A stretch of DNA of 8,419 nucleotides from Lachnospiraceae bacterium. Lineage in GTDB: Bacteria; Bacillota_A; Clostridia; Lachnospirales; Lachnospiraceae. Location of the stretch: NCBI GenBank assembly GCA_024691045.1, contig JAILOC010000192.1, forward strand, positions 1-8,419, given 5' to 3'. The translations under genes were made by a program, and so were the position numbers. Each line of letters begins with the position of its first letter. Position 1 is the first letter of the stretch. Under the pieces are notes generated by a model. It ran no database searches. It worked only from the letters and a program-made list of their open reading frames with translations, and was not told where the DNA came from. Positions 1-5,876 of this stretch are shown piece by piece.

Positions 1-1
1 C

Positions 2-1186
2 AATCCCGGCGAATGGATGGACATCTTCAAAAAGTCCGGTGCAAGATACGTCGTTCCCGTAGGCGAGCATCACGACGGATTCCAGATGTATAAGAGCCGT
101 ATGTCGCATTGGAATGCGGCGGAGAAAGGTCCTCACAGGGATATAGTCGCAGAGCTTAAAAAGTCGGCGAAAGAATACGGAATTCATTTCGGTGTTTCCT
201 CACACAGGATCGAGCACTGGTGGTTCCTCGGAAACGGAAGAAATTTCGACAGTGATATCAAGGGTGAGTTTAAGCGCGGAGATCTCTACTGGCCTTCACA
301 GCCGGAGCCCGAGAACATCCAGGACTTCGATGTTAAGCCTGCACCGAGTGAAGAATTCATGCAGGACTGGCTTGCAAGAACCTGTGAGATCGTAGATCTC
401 TTTAATCCGGAAGTTATTTACTTTGACTGGTGGATAGCACAGAAGGTTCTGAAGCCTTATCTTAAGAAGGCTGCCGCATATTACTACAATGTGATGGCAT
501 CCAGGGGATTAGATGGTGTGATCGTATCCAAGGTCGATGCATTTGCACCCGGCGCATCCGTAAGGGATATCGAAAGAGGAGGTCTGTCAGGGTCCGCATC
601 ATACATCTGGCAGTCGGATACTCCCATATGCAGGGAGTCATGGGGATATGTACCCGGCCTTTCCTATAAGTCCGGACTTGATATCGTAAGAGAGCTTATC
701 GATATCGTTTCCAAGAACGGAAACCTCCTTCTCAACGTCGGTCCCAAGGCGGATGGAGAGATATGCGATGAGGAAAAGAAAGCTCTTCTCGAGATTGGCA
801 GGTGGCTTGATAAAAACGGAGAGATGATCTACGGAAGCACTCCCTACAAGATCTTCGGAGAAGGCAGTGTGAACAGGGAAGAAGGCGGATTCAAGGATAC
901 GGAAAGCCTTGAATATACTTCCGAGGATTTCCGCTTCACGGCCAAAGACGGTTGTATCTATGCCGCAGCAATGAAGCCCTCAGATGACGGACATTATTTC
1001 ATAAAGAGCTTTGCCAAAGGCGGCGAGGACGGCGGACATTCTTACAAGGGGCTTATATCAAAGGTTGTTCTTCTTGAAGACGGATCCGAAGTGAAGTGGG
1101 AACATCATGAAGGCGGACTTGATATCCGTGTTAAGAGTAAGGCCGGCGATGATATGCCTGTAGTATTTAAGATCGAACTTTTATAA
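2..1186 (+). CDS. Alpha-L-fucosidase, glycoside hydrolase family 29 (5' end cut by window)
   Basis: The enzyme would hydrolyse terminal alpha-L-fucose from glycans or oligosaccharides with retention of configuration. The frame is already open at base 2, so the gene starts upstream; 394 codons are visible and, judging from usual GH29 length, roughly 90-100 N-terminal residues are missing. Seen in the sequence: VVPVGEHHDGF near the left edge, which matches the conserved HHDGF segment of the GH29 barrel; VIYFDWW, whose Asp (codon at 425-427) is in the position of the GH29 nucleophile; and NLLLNVGPKADGEI, the conserved end of the barrel. The last ~110 residues look like the usual C-terminal beta-sandwich and the gene ends naturally at TAA. 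The next gene follows after 24 bases with its own GGAGG, so the two are probably co-transcribed. A signal peptide cannot be judged because the start is missing. Family assignment is firm; the natural substrate is inference. Confidence 0.93.
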   Translation, partial: NPGEWMDIFKKSGARYVVPVGEHHDGFQMYKSRMSHWNAAEKGPHRDIVAELKKSAKEYGIHFGVSSHRIEHWWFLGNGRNFDSDIKGEFKRGDLYWPSQPEPENIQDFDVKPAPSEEFMQDWLARTCEIVDLFNPEVIYFDWWIAQKVLKPYLKKAAAYYYNVMASRGLDGVIVSKVDAFAPGASVRDIERGGLSGSASYIWQSDTPICRESWGYVPGLSYKSGLDIVRELIDIVSKNGNLLLNVGPKADGEICDEEKKALLEIGRWLDKNGEMIYGSTPYKIFGEGSVNREEGGFKDTESLEYTSEDFRFTAKDGCIYAAAMKPSDDGHYFIKSFAKGGEDGGHSYKGLISKVVLLEDGSEVKWEHHEGGLDIRVKSKAGDDMPVVFKIELL

Positions 1187-1210
1187 TGAGATTTATTTCG
1201 GAGGTACGAA

Positions 1211-3205
1211 ATGTTTTTACAGGATGGCAATGCGCTCGTCTTTAAGAAGGGCGGAGAGATCGTAAGGATCGAAAGCTGGGGTAAGAATGCCCTGCGTCTC
1301 AGAGCGACCAAGAACAATGATTTTACCGGTAATCTCTGGGCACTTTGTCCGAAGAATGAACTTCCCGCGGATCAGACAGATGCGAAGATAGAGATAACCG
1401 AAAAAAGAGCAGTCATCAAAAACGGTTCCACTTCGATGTCTGTCAGCAGTGAAGGGATCATCACATATTATAAGAATGATGAATTCCTTATGAGAGAATA
1501 TTTCAGCAACTACGGCGGAACCGAGAACAATGCCGTAAGCTGTTTTAAGAGAGTGAACAGAGAGTATAAGCCCTATCTCAACGGAGATTATAAGCTTACG
1601 CTCCGTTTCGAGCCCATTGAGGGCGAGAAGATCTACGGTATGGGTGTTTACCAGAATCCGTACATCGAGCTTAAGGGAACAACTCTTGAGCTTGCGCAGC
1701 GCAACGCGCAGACCTCGATTCCTTTTGAGGTTTCCAATAAGGGTTATGGTCTTCTCTGGAATAATCCCGCAGTCGGTCACGTAACATTCGGCAAGAATAT
1801 GACCGAGTGGTCAGCCGATGCATCAAGGGAATTCGACCTCTGGATCACCACGGATGAATCACCCAAAGCCATTATTGAAAACTACACCGCCGTTGTAGGA
1901 CGTGCACCCGAGATTGATGAAGAGCTTCTCGGACTCTGGCAGTGCAAGCTCAGATACAGAACCCAGGATGAGGTTCTTACCGTTGCGAGAAAATATCAGG
2001 AACTTGGGATCAAGATCGACGTTCTCGTCATCGATTTCTTCCACTGGACTCTCCAGGGTGAATGGAAATTCGATAAGGAGTACTGGCCCGATGTAAAGGC
2101 GATGGTCGACGAGCTTCACTCATACGGCATCAAGGTCATGGTATCCGTTTGGCCTTCCGTCGACAGAAAGAGTGAGAACTTCTATCCCATGGCTGACCGC
2201 GGACTTCTCATGAGAACCGAGAAGGGTGCCATGCAGACATATGATTACCAGGGCGACTGCGTAGTATATGATGCGACCAATCCCGAAGCGAGAAAGTATG
2301 TATGGGATATCTGCAAAAAGAATTACTATGACTACGGAATAGATATGTTCTGGCTCGATAATGCCGAGCCCGATCTTACCGCATATGATTTCGACAATTA
2401 CCGCTATTATCTCGGCCCCGGCGCGGAGGTCAGCTGTATCTATCCCAGATGCTATGCACAGGGATTCTTCGAGGGTGAAAAGGAAGTTCATCCCGATAAG
2501 AAAGTACTCAACCTTCTTCGCTGCGGATGGGCAGGATCCCAGAAGTACGGAACACTCCTCTGGAGCGGTGATGTTTATTCCACCTTCGAAGCACTTCAGA
2601 ATTCCGTAAGAGGCGGACTTGATATAGGCCTTGCGGGAATCCCCTGGTGGACCACCGATATCGGCGGATTCATGAACAGTGATGTAAATACCGATTACTT
2701 CAAAGAACTCCTTGTAAGATGGTATGAGTGGGCGGTATTTACTCCCATCTTAAGACTGCACGGAGAAAGAGGACCTCTTGATATCGAGCCTCTCGATCAC
2801 AAGGACTGGGGAAGCGGATATCTTCATACGGGTCATGCAAATGAGATCTGGAGCTACGGTGAAGAGGTTCAGAAGATCATGACCGATAACCTTAAGATCA
2901 GATGGGATCTCAAGGATTATATCAAGTCGATCTATGACGAAGCTTCCGCAAACGGTTCTCCCCTTATGAGGACGATGTTCTATGAGTTCCCGGAGGATGC
3001 AAAGTGCTGGGATCTCGATGACCAGTATATGTTCGGAAGCGAGTACCTCGTTGCTCCCGTGATGTACGAGGGAATGAGGGAAAGACAGGTATATCTGCCC
3101 GCCGGACAGTGGGAAGACATCCGTGACGGCAAGGTGTACGAGGGCGGACAGACTGTTACCGCCGCTGCGCCCATCGAATCGATACCCGTATTCAAGAAAA
3201 AATAA
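1211..3205 (+). CDS. Glycoside hydrolase family 31, probable alpha-xylosidase
   Basis: This is a complete 664-residue retaining alpha-glycosidase. ATG 1211 is chosen because GGAGG lies at 1200-1204, six bases upstream. The N-terminal ~220 residues form the GH31 beta-sandwich domain (it opens with FKKGGEIVRIESWGKNALRL). The barrel follows, with DMFWLDNAEPD (nucleophile Asp383), LLWSGDVYST (acid/base Asp454), IPWWTTDIGGF (477-487) and ILRLHGERG (513-521), ending in a short beta domain. The WLDxAEP form of the nucleophile motif is, from knowledge of the family, commoner in alpha-xylosidases than the WxDMNE form of classical alpha-glucosidases. There is no signal peptide or membrane segment, so it should act in the cytoplasm. 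Its position directly behind a fucosidase fits removal of alpha-1,6-xylose from xyloglucan oligosaccharides. An alpha-glucosidase or transglucosidase role cannot be excluded. Family is near certain; specificity is inference. Confidence 0.93.
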   Translation: MFLQDGNALVFKKGGEIVRIESWGKNALRLRATKNNDFTGNLWALCPKNELPADQTDAKIEITEKRAVIKNGSTSMSVSSEGIITYYKNDEFLMREYFSNYGGTENNAVSCFKRVNREYKPYLNGDYKLTLRFEPIEGEKIYGMGVYQNPYIELKGTTLELAQRNAQTSIPFEVSNKGYGLLWNNPAVGHVTFGKNMTEWSADASREFDLWITTDESPKAIIENYTAVVGRAPEIDEELLGLWQCKLRYRTQDEVLTVARKYQELGIKIDVLVIDFFHWTLQGEWKFDKEYWPDVKAMVDELHSYGIKVMVSVWPSVDRKSENFYPMADRGLLMRTEKGAMQTYDYQGDCVVYDATNPEARKYVWDICKKNYYDYGIDMFWLDNAEPDLTAYDFDNYRYYLGPGAEVSCIYPRCYAQGFFEGEKEVHPDKKVLNLLRCGWAGSQKYGTLLWSGDVYSTFEALQNSVRGGLDIGLAGIPWWTTDIGGFMNSDVNTDYFKELLVRWYEWAVFTPILRLHGERGPLDIEPLDHKDWGSGYLHTGHANEIWSYGEEVQKIMTDNLKIRWDLKDYIKSIYDEASANGSPLMRTMFYEFPEDAKCWDLDDQYMFGSEYLVAPVMYEGMRERQVYLPAGQWEDIRDGKVYEGGQTVTAAAPIESIPVFKKK

Positions 3206-3212
3206 CCGCTTT

Positions 3213-3245
3213 ACATAATACAGGCATAAATGATATGTATTATGT
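3213..3245. repeat. Perfect 9-bp inverted repeat between GH31 and FliD-like genes
   Basis: The arms ACATAATAC (3213-3221) and GTATTATGT (3237-3245) are exact reverse complements separated by 15 bases. There is no T-run behind it, so it is not a normal intrinsic terminator. It could be an operator, an mRNA hairpin that separates the GH31 message from the FliD-like message, or a processing site. A weak promoter could overlap it: TTCAAG at 3191-3196, then 17 bases, then CATAAT at 3214-3219. The repeat is seen directly; every function is inference. Confidence 0.6.
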
Positions 3246-3260
3246 GAAGAAATGATTTGT

Positions 3261-3288
3261 GCGGGTGACCGCTTTTGGCAGGGATGCC
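3261..3288 (+). promoter_or_regulatory. Tandem GNRA hairpins with CsrA-like site at the FliD-like leader
   Basis: Two short hairpins lie back to back in the leader. The first is GCGG-GTGA-CCGC (3261-3272). The second is GGCA-GGGA-TGCC (3277-3288), and its 3' arm touches the Shine-Dalgarno GGAGG at 3289. The second contains CAGGGATG, which fits the core of the known CsrA consensus (CARGGAUG, with GGA exposed in a hairpin loop). A second GGA lies in the Shine-Dalgarno itself. In Bacillus, CsrA represses flagellin translation through two such sites in the leader, one over the Shine-Dalgarno, and FliW relieves it. By analogy this leader could place the FliD-like gene under CsrA control. Structure and motif are seen; binding is inference. 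Confidence 0.5.
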
Positions 3289-3293
3289 GGAGG
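3289..3293 (+). promoter_or_regulatory. Ribosome binding site fixing the FliD-like start
   Basis: GGAGG is followed by eight bases and ATG 3302. It lies inside the longer reading frame that opens at TTG 3275, so that earlier start would bury the site in coding sequence and is unlikely. The 236-residue product from 3302 is therefore preferred. Confidence 0.8.
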
Positions 3294-3301
3294 TAAAGCC
3301 T

Positions 3302-4012
3302 ATGAGTATAAATATTCAGGCTAAAAACGATACAAGCTTTCTTTTTACCGGAATATCGGATAAGAATGATTCGTTCAATTCGATGAGCTGGCTCAAGGAC
3401 TACGGAATGGTCAAGAGCGGAGCATATTCCAAGCTGATGAAGGCATATTATGCCGACCCGGACAAAAAGTCCGAAACCGCTTCGAAGATCACAGATGTCA
3501 AGAATCCCGTCAGGGAAAAATCCACCGTATCCGATTCCTACAGCAGGCTTTCAGAGGCCGCAGGCTCGGTGAAGAAATCGATAGAGAGCATTCAGAAAGC
3601 AGGCGAGGAAGACAAGGACCTTCTTCTTTCCACCGTAAAGAGCTTCGTAAAAAGCTATAACTCAATGGTGAAAGCCGCTGAGGGTGACGATATAAAGGAA
3701 GCTTCAATTTCCGGAAGATTATCGTATCTTACCGTAATGAACGGAGGCTATTCCGAGAAGATGTCCATTGCCGGCATCAGCACCTCCGAGGATGGAACGC
3801 TTGAGCTTAACGAGGATAAACTTAAGACTGCGGATGTAAAGGATATCAAGGATCTTTTCGCCGAGAAGTCCTCATACGGATACAGTGTCTCGGTTTCCGC
3901 TTCAATGATTAGGAGCAATGCGGATTATGCCGCTGCCAGAGCTTCGCTTTACAACGGAGCGGGCACGGGAGTTTCGGGCTCTTACGGTTATCTTTTCGAT
4001 ACCCTGACCTGA
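3302..4012 (+). CDS. Small FliD-like (flagellar cap C-terminal-like) protein
   Basis: The product has 236 residues, no signal peptide and no membrane segment. Residues 108-123 (LLSTVKSFVKSYNSMV) resemble the FliD C-terminal helix that reads FVxxYNxxI/V. Residues 155-186 (GISTSEDGTLELNEDKLK followed by DVKDIKDLF) match the FliD pattern in which a 'GI...DGTLxLDxxKL' segment precedes a 'V..LF' segment. The N-terminus contains KSGAYSKLMKAYY (about 38-50), and the C-terminus is Gly/Ser-rich and ends in GYLFDTLT. Full FliD is about twice to three times this length; the N-terminal D0/D1 and hypervariable domains are not evident. No flagellar gene is next to it; upstream are glycosidases and directly behind is a terminator. 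It may be a degenerate or repurposed flagellar-type protein, perhaps exported by the flagellar system. The similarity is by eye and moderate; function is unknown. Confidence 0.75.
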   Translation: MSINIQAKNDTSFLFTGISDKNDSFNSMSWLKDYGMVKSGAYSKLMKAYYADPDKKSETASKITDVKNPVREKSTVSDSYSRLSEAAGSVKKSIESIQKAGEEDKDLLLSTVKSFVKSYNSMVKAAEGDDIKEASISGRLSYLTVMNGGYSEKMSIAGISTSEDGTLELNEDKLKTADVKDIKDLFAEKSSYGYSVSVSASMIRSNADYAAARASLYNGAGTGVSGSYGYLFDTLT

Positions 4013-4024
4013 CAGAAAATATCC

Positions 4025-4060
4025 AAAGACTCTTCCCTTTCGGGAAGGGTCTTTTTTCTT
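4025..4060 (+). terminator. Rho-independent terminator after the FliD-like gene
   Basis: A 13-bp stem (4025-4037 pairing with 4042-4054, one G-T pair) closes a TTTC loop and continues into a T-run from 4052. It starts 12 bases after the stop codon. The A-run on the left arm means it could also work weakly on the opposite strand. It marks the end of the GH29-GH31-FliD-like unit. Confidence 0.93.
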
Positions 4061-4066
4061 TGGTTA

Positions 4067-4075
4067 TGATATAAT
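4067..4075 (+). promoter_or_regulatory. Extended -10 promoter of the GH43 gene
   Basis: TGATATAAT is a perfect extended -10 (TG-N-TATAAT, hexamer 4070-4075), 34 bases before the ATG. No good -35 is present, because the expected position falls in the terminator stem, which agrees with an extended -10 type. It places the GH43 gene in its own transcription unit. Confidence 0.7.
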
Positions 4076-4097
4076 ATCTGAAGAATTTCAATTGCAA

Positions 4098-4102
4098 AGG
4101 AG
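4098..4102 (+). promoter_or_regulatory. Ribosome binding site fixing the GH43 start
   Basis: AGGAG is followed by seven bases and ATG 4110. An in-frame TTG at 4092 would start before this site and is rejected; the protein from 4110 opens MEIKKSFKPHGDHNPIM. Confidence 0.85.
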
Positions 4103-4109
4103 AGCGGTA

Positions 4110-5552
4110 ATGGAAATTAAAAAGAGCTTCAAGCCCCACGGTGATCATAATCCTATAATGACCCAGCGCTTCGGTGCTGATCCCTTCGCAATGGTCTATA
4201 AGGACAGAGTCTATATGTATATGACCTGCGACATCCTGACCTACGATGATGCGGGTAAACTTACCGACAATACATACCAGAAGATCGATACCATAAGCGT
4301 TGCTTCATCCTCCGATCTTGTCAACTGGACCGATCACGGAGAGGTATACGCAGCAGGAAAGAACGGAATAGCAACCTGGGGAGGCAATTCATGGGCTCCC
4401 GCCGCATGCTGGAAGAATGTAAACGGCAAGGATAAGTTCTTCCTGTACTTTGCCAACAGCGGAAACGGAATTGCCGTTCTTACTTCAGACAGCCCCACCG
4501 GTCCCTTTATCGATCCCATAGGAGGACCTCTTGTTTCAAGGAACACTCCCAATTGTGATTCCGTAATCTGGCTTTTCGACCCCGCCGTCCTCGTCGATGA
4601 TGACGGAACGGGCTGGCTCTATATCGGAGGCGGCATTCCTTCTGATGACAAGGCATCAAATCCCGGAACCGCAAGAGTCGTAAGACTGGGCGACGATATG
4701 ATAAGTCTTGCCGAGGATCCCAGACCTATCGAGAATGTTGCATATCTCTTTGAGGATTCGGGTATCAACAAGATAAACGGAAAATATTATTATTCATACT
4801 GCTCCAATTTCAATGTCACTCCCGAAGCAGAAAAAGAGCACGGCTTTTCATCGGGCGAGATCGTAACAATGGTTTCCGACAAGCCGGACGGTCCCTTCGC
4901 ACCCGCAAGCCCCGTTCTCAAAAATCCCGGGGTATTCTTCGGAAGGGGCGGAAACAATCATCACTGCATGTTTGAATTCAAGGGTAAGTGGTATATCGCA
5001 TATCACTCACGGATCCTTGAGGAATATATGAATCTTACAGGCGGATACAGAAGCACGAATGTCGATCAGATCGCACAGTCAGCTGACGGTGCTCCCACCC
5101 ACTCAACAGGCACCAGAAAGGGAGTAGAGCAGGTTGAATGCTTTGATCCTTATAAGCTCACCACTGCTTCTACATTCGCTTCAATGGCAGGCGTAAAGAC
5201 GGTTGCATACGATCCCGAAAAGCCTCTTACGGATATGAAGCTTTCCGCAGGAAATATGATCGTAAGATCCGAAGAGAGCGGAAACTGGGTAATGGTTTCG
5301 GGAGCAGATTTCGGAAATGAAGGAGCCGCATCATTTACGCTCAGCGTCAGAGGCAAGGGCTTCGGAGAGGTATCCGTTGTTCTTGATGATGTAAATTCAG
5401 AGCCTGCAGCGGTATTCGGCACAGGCGACCTTACAGATGATTTCGAGGAATTTACCGTAGATATCGAAAAGAAGATCACAGGAGTTCATGATGTATATCT
5501 CGTATTCTCCGGTGAGTGCATGGAACTCGAGAACTGGAAGTTCGGGAAATAA
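4110..5552 (+). CDS. Glycoside hydrolase family 43 arabinofuranosidase-like enzyme with CBM6-like domain
   Basis: The 480-residue protein resembles arabinoxylan arabinofuranohydrolases of the Bacillus XynD type, which remove arabinose side chains from xylan. The five-bladed GH43 propeller fills about residues 10-345. GDHNPIM followed by FGADPF gives the catalytic base (Asp24), WLFDPAVLVDDDGTGWLY the pKa-setting Asp157, and FEDSGINK, just before KYYYSY, the acid Glu215. HHCMFEFKGKWYIAYHSR and GYRSTNVD are further family landmarks. From about residue 345 to the end a beta-sandwich of CBM6 type follows, ending VHDVYLVFSGECMELENWKF. No signal peptide precedes it, so an intracellular role on imported oligosaccharides is inferred, which is unusual for an enzyme with a binding module. 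It has its own promoter and follows a terminator, so it is next to, but not in, the GH29-GH31 unit. Activity as a beta-xylosidase is a possible alternative. Confidence 0.92.
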   Translation: MEIKKSFKPHGDHNPIMTQRFGADPFAMVYKDRVYMYMTCDILTYDDAGKLTDNTYQKIDTISVASSSDLVNWTDHGEVYAAGKNGIATWGGNSWAPAACWKNVNGKDKFFLYFANSGNGIAVLTSDSPTGPFIDPIGGPLVSRNTPNCDSVIWLFDPAVLVDDDGTGWLYIGGGIPSDDKASNPGTARVVRLGDDMISLAEDPRPIENVAYLFEDSGINKINGKYYYSYCSNFNVTPEAEKEHGFSSGEIVTMVSDKPDGPFAPASPVLKNPGVFFGRGGNNHHCMFEFKGKWYIAYHSRILEEYMNLTGGYRSTNVDQIAQSADGAPTHSTGTRKGVEQVECFDPYKLTTASTFASMAGVKTVAYDPEKPLTDMKLSAGNMIVRSEESGNWVMVSGADFGNEGAASFTLSVRGKGFGEVSVVLDDVNSEPAAVFGTGDLTDDFEEFTVDIEKKITGVHDVYLVFSGECMELENWKFGK

Positions 5553-5562
5553 TATGACAGTA

Positions 5563-5621
5563 AACGATAGGGTGATGCAATTATTGACATTGGGGTGATA
5601 TTGTTTTAAAATCCTATCGTT
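5563..5621. repeat. Inverted repeat bracketing the tRNA-Leu promoter
   Basis: AACGATAGG (5563-5571) and CCTATCGTT (5613-5621) are perfect 9-bp reverse complements separated by 41 bases. The left arm lies upstream of the -35 and the right arm starts at the base after the -10, covering the likely transcription start. It could be a paired operator or, in transcripts reading through from the GH43 gene, the closing stem of a 3'-end hairpin. No conventional terminator is seen between the GH43 stop and the tRNA. Confidence 0.6.
5584..5612 (+). promoter_or_regulatory. Strong sigma-70/sigma-A promoter of tRNA-Leu
   Basis: TTGACA (5584-5589), 17 bases, TAAAAT (5607-5612) is an almost perfect housekeeping promoter. 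The start would be near 5619-5621, just before the mature tRNA end at 5626, so the 5' leader is only a few bases. Confidence 0.9.
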
Positions 5622-5625
5622 GTCT

Positions 5626-5709
5626 GCAGAAGTGGCGGAATTGGTAGACGCGCACGGTTCAGGTCCGTGTGGGAGCAATCTCTTGAGGGTTCAAGTCCCT
5701 TCTTCTGCA
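5626..5709 (+). tRNA. tRNA-Leu, anticodon CAG
   Basis: The 84-base gene folds as a class II tRNA. The acceptor GCAGAAG (5626-5632) pairs with CTTCTGC (5702-5708), with discriminator A5709. The D region contains GGTAGACGC. The anticodon stem CACGG/CCGTG (5653-5657 with 5665-5669) carries the loop TTCAGGT with anticodon CAG at 5660-5662, reading CUG. A long variable arm begins at 5670. The T arm has loop TTCAAGT (5690-5696). The 3' CCA is not encoded (the next bases are CGA), so it must be added after transcription. It has its own promoter and terminator and stands as a single-gene unit. Confidence 0.97.
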
Positions 5710-5715
5710 CGATGG

Positions 5716-5758
5716 AAAAACAGAACCCCTTGGGCTATGCCCAGGGGGTTCTGTTTTT
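5716..5758 (+). terminator. Terminator of tRNA-Leu
   Basis: A 20-bp stem (5716-5735 with 5739-5758, one G-T pair) closes a 3-base loop. The left arm begins with five A and the right arm ends with five T. It begins six bases after the tRNA end, and because it is A/T-flanked on both sides it could act in both directions. Confidence 0.95.
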
Positions 5759-5801
5759 ACGTCGCGCAGAAGCGCTCCGTGAACCCGAGGGTTCATATCT
5801 C

Positions 5802-5821
5802 GGAACACGCATGCGTGTTCC
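5802..5821. repeat. Perfect 20-bp palindrome
   Basis: GGAACACGCA followed by its exact reverse complement TGCGTGTTCC. As RNA it gives an 8-bp stem with a CATG loop; as DNA it is a symmetric site of the size of a dimeric regulator operator. It lies in the middle of the structured element. Confidence 0.85.
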
Positions 5822-5838
5822 TCGGTCGGTTCGGCGGG

Positions 5839-5861
5839 AAAAAGGTCCACCGGACCTTTTT
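5839..5861 (+). terminator. Second intrinsic terminator hairpin, no gene in front
   Basis: AAAAAGGTCC (5839-5848), loop ACC, GGACCTTTTT (5852-5861): a perfect 10-bp stem running into T residues. It lies 80 bases behind the tRNA terminator with no coding region between, so it either backs up tRNA termination, ends a short RNA made from the structured element, or terminates transcription coming from the opposite strand. Confidence 0.8.
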
Positions 5862-5876
5862 CTATTTCCGCCTCAC

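Noticed and set aside
1217..1780. 187-residue minus-strand reading frame inside GH31
   Set aside because: It lies fully antisense to a well-supported enzyme gene and has no family motif; it reflects codon bias of the plus strand.
3275..3301. TTG start giving a 245-residue FliD-like protein
   Set aside because: No ribosome site precedes it, and the nine extra codons contain the GGAGG and the hairpin that serve ATG 3302.
3206..3301. Flagellar sigma-28 promoter for the FliD-like gene
   Set aside because: A TAAA occurs but no GCCGATAA-like -10 follows at the right distance.
3206..3301. Cyclic-di-GMP riboswitch in the leader
   Set aside because: GNRA loops are present, but the gap is too short and the conserved core segments of the known classes are not seen.
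4092..4109. TTG start giving a 486-residue GH43 protein
   Set aside because: The extra codons contain the AGGAG that serves ATG 4110, and homologous enzymes begin close to the HNPIM motif.
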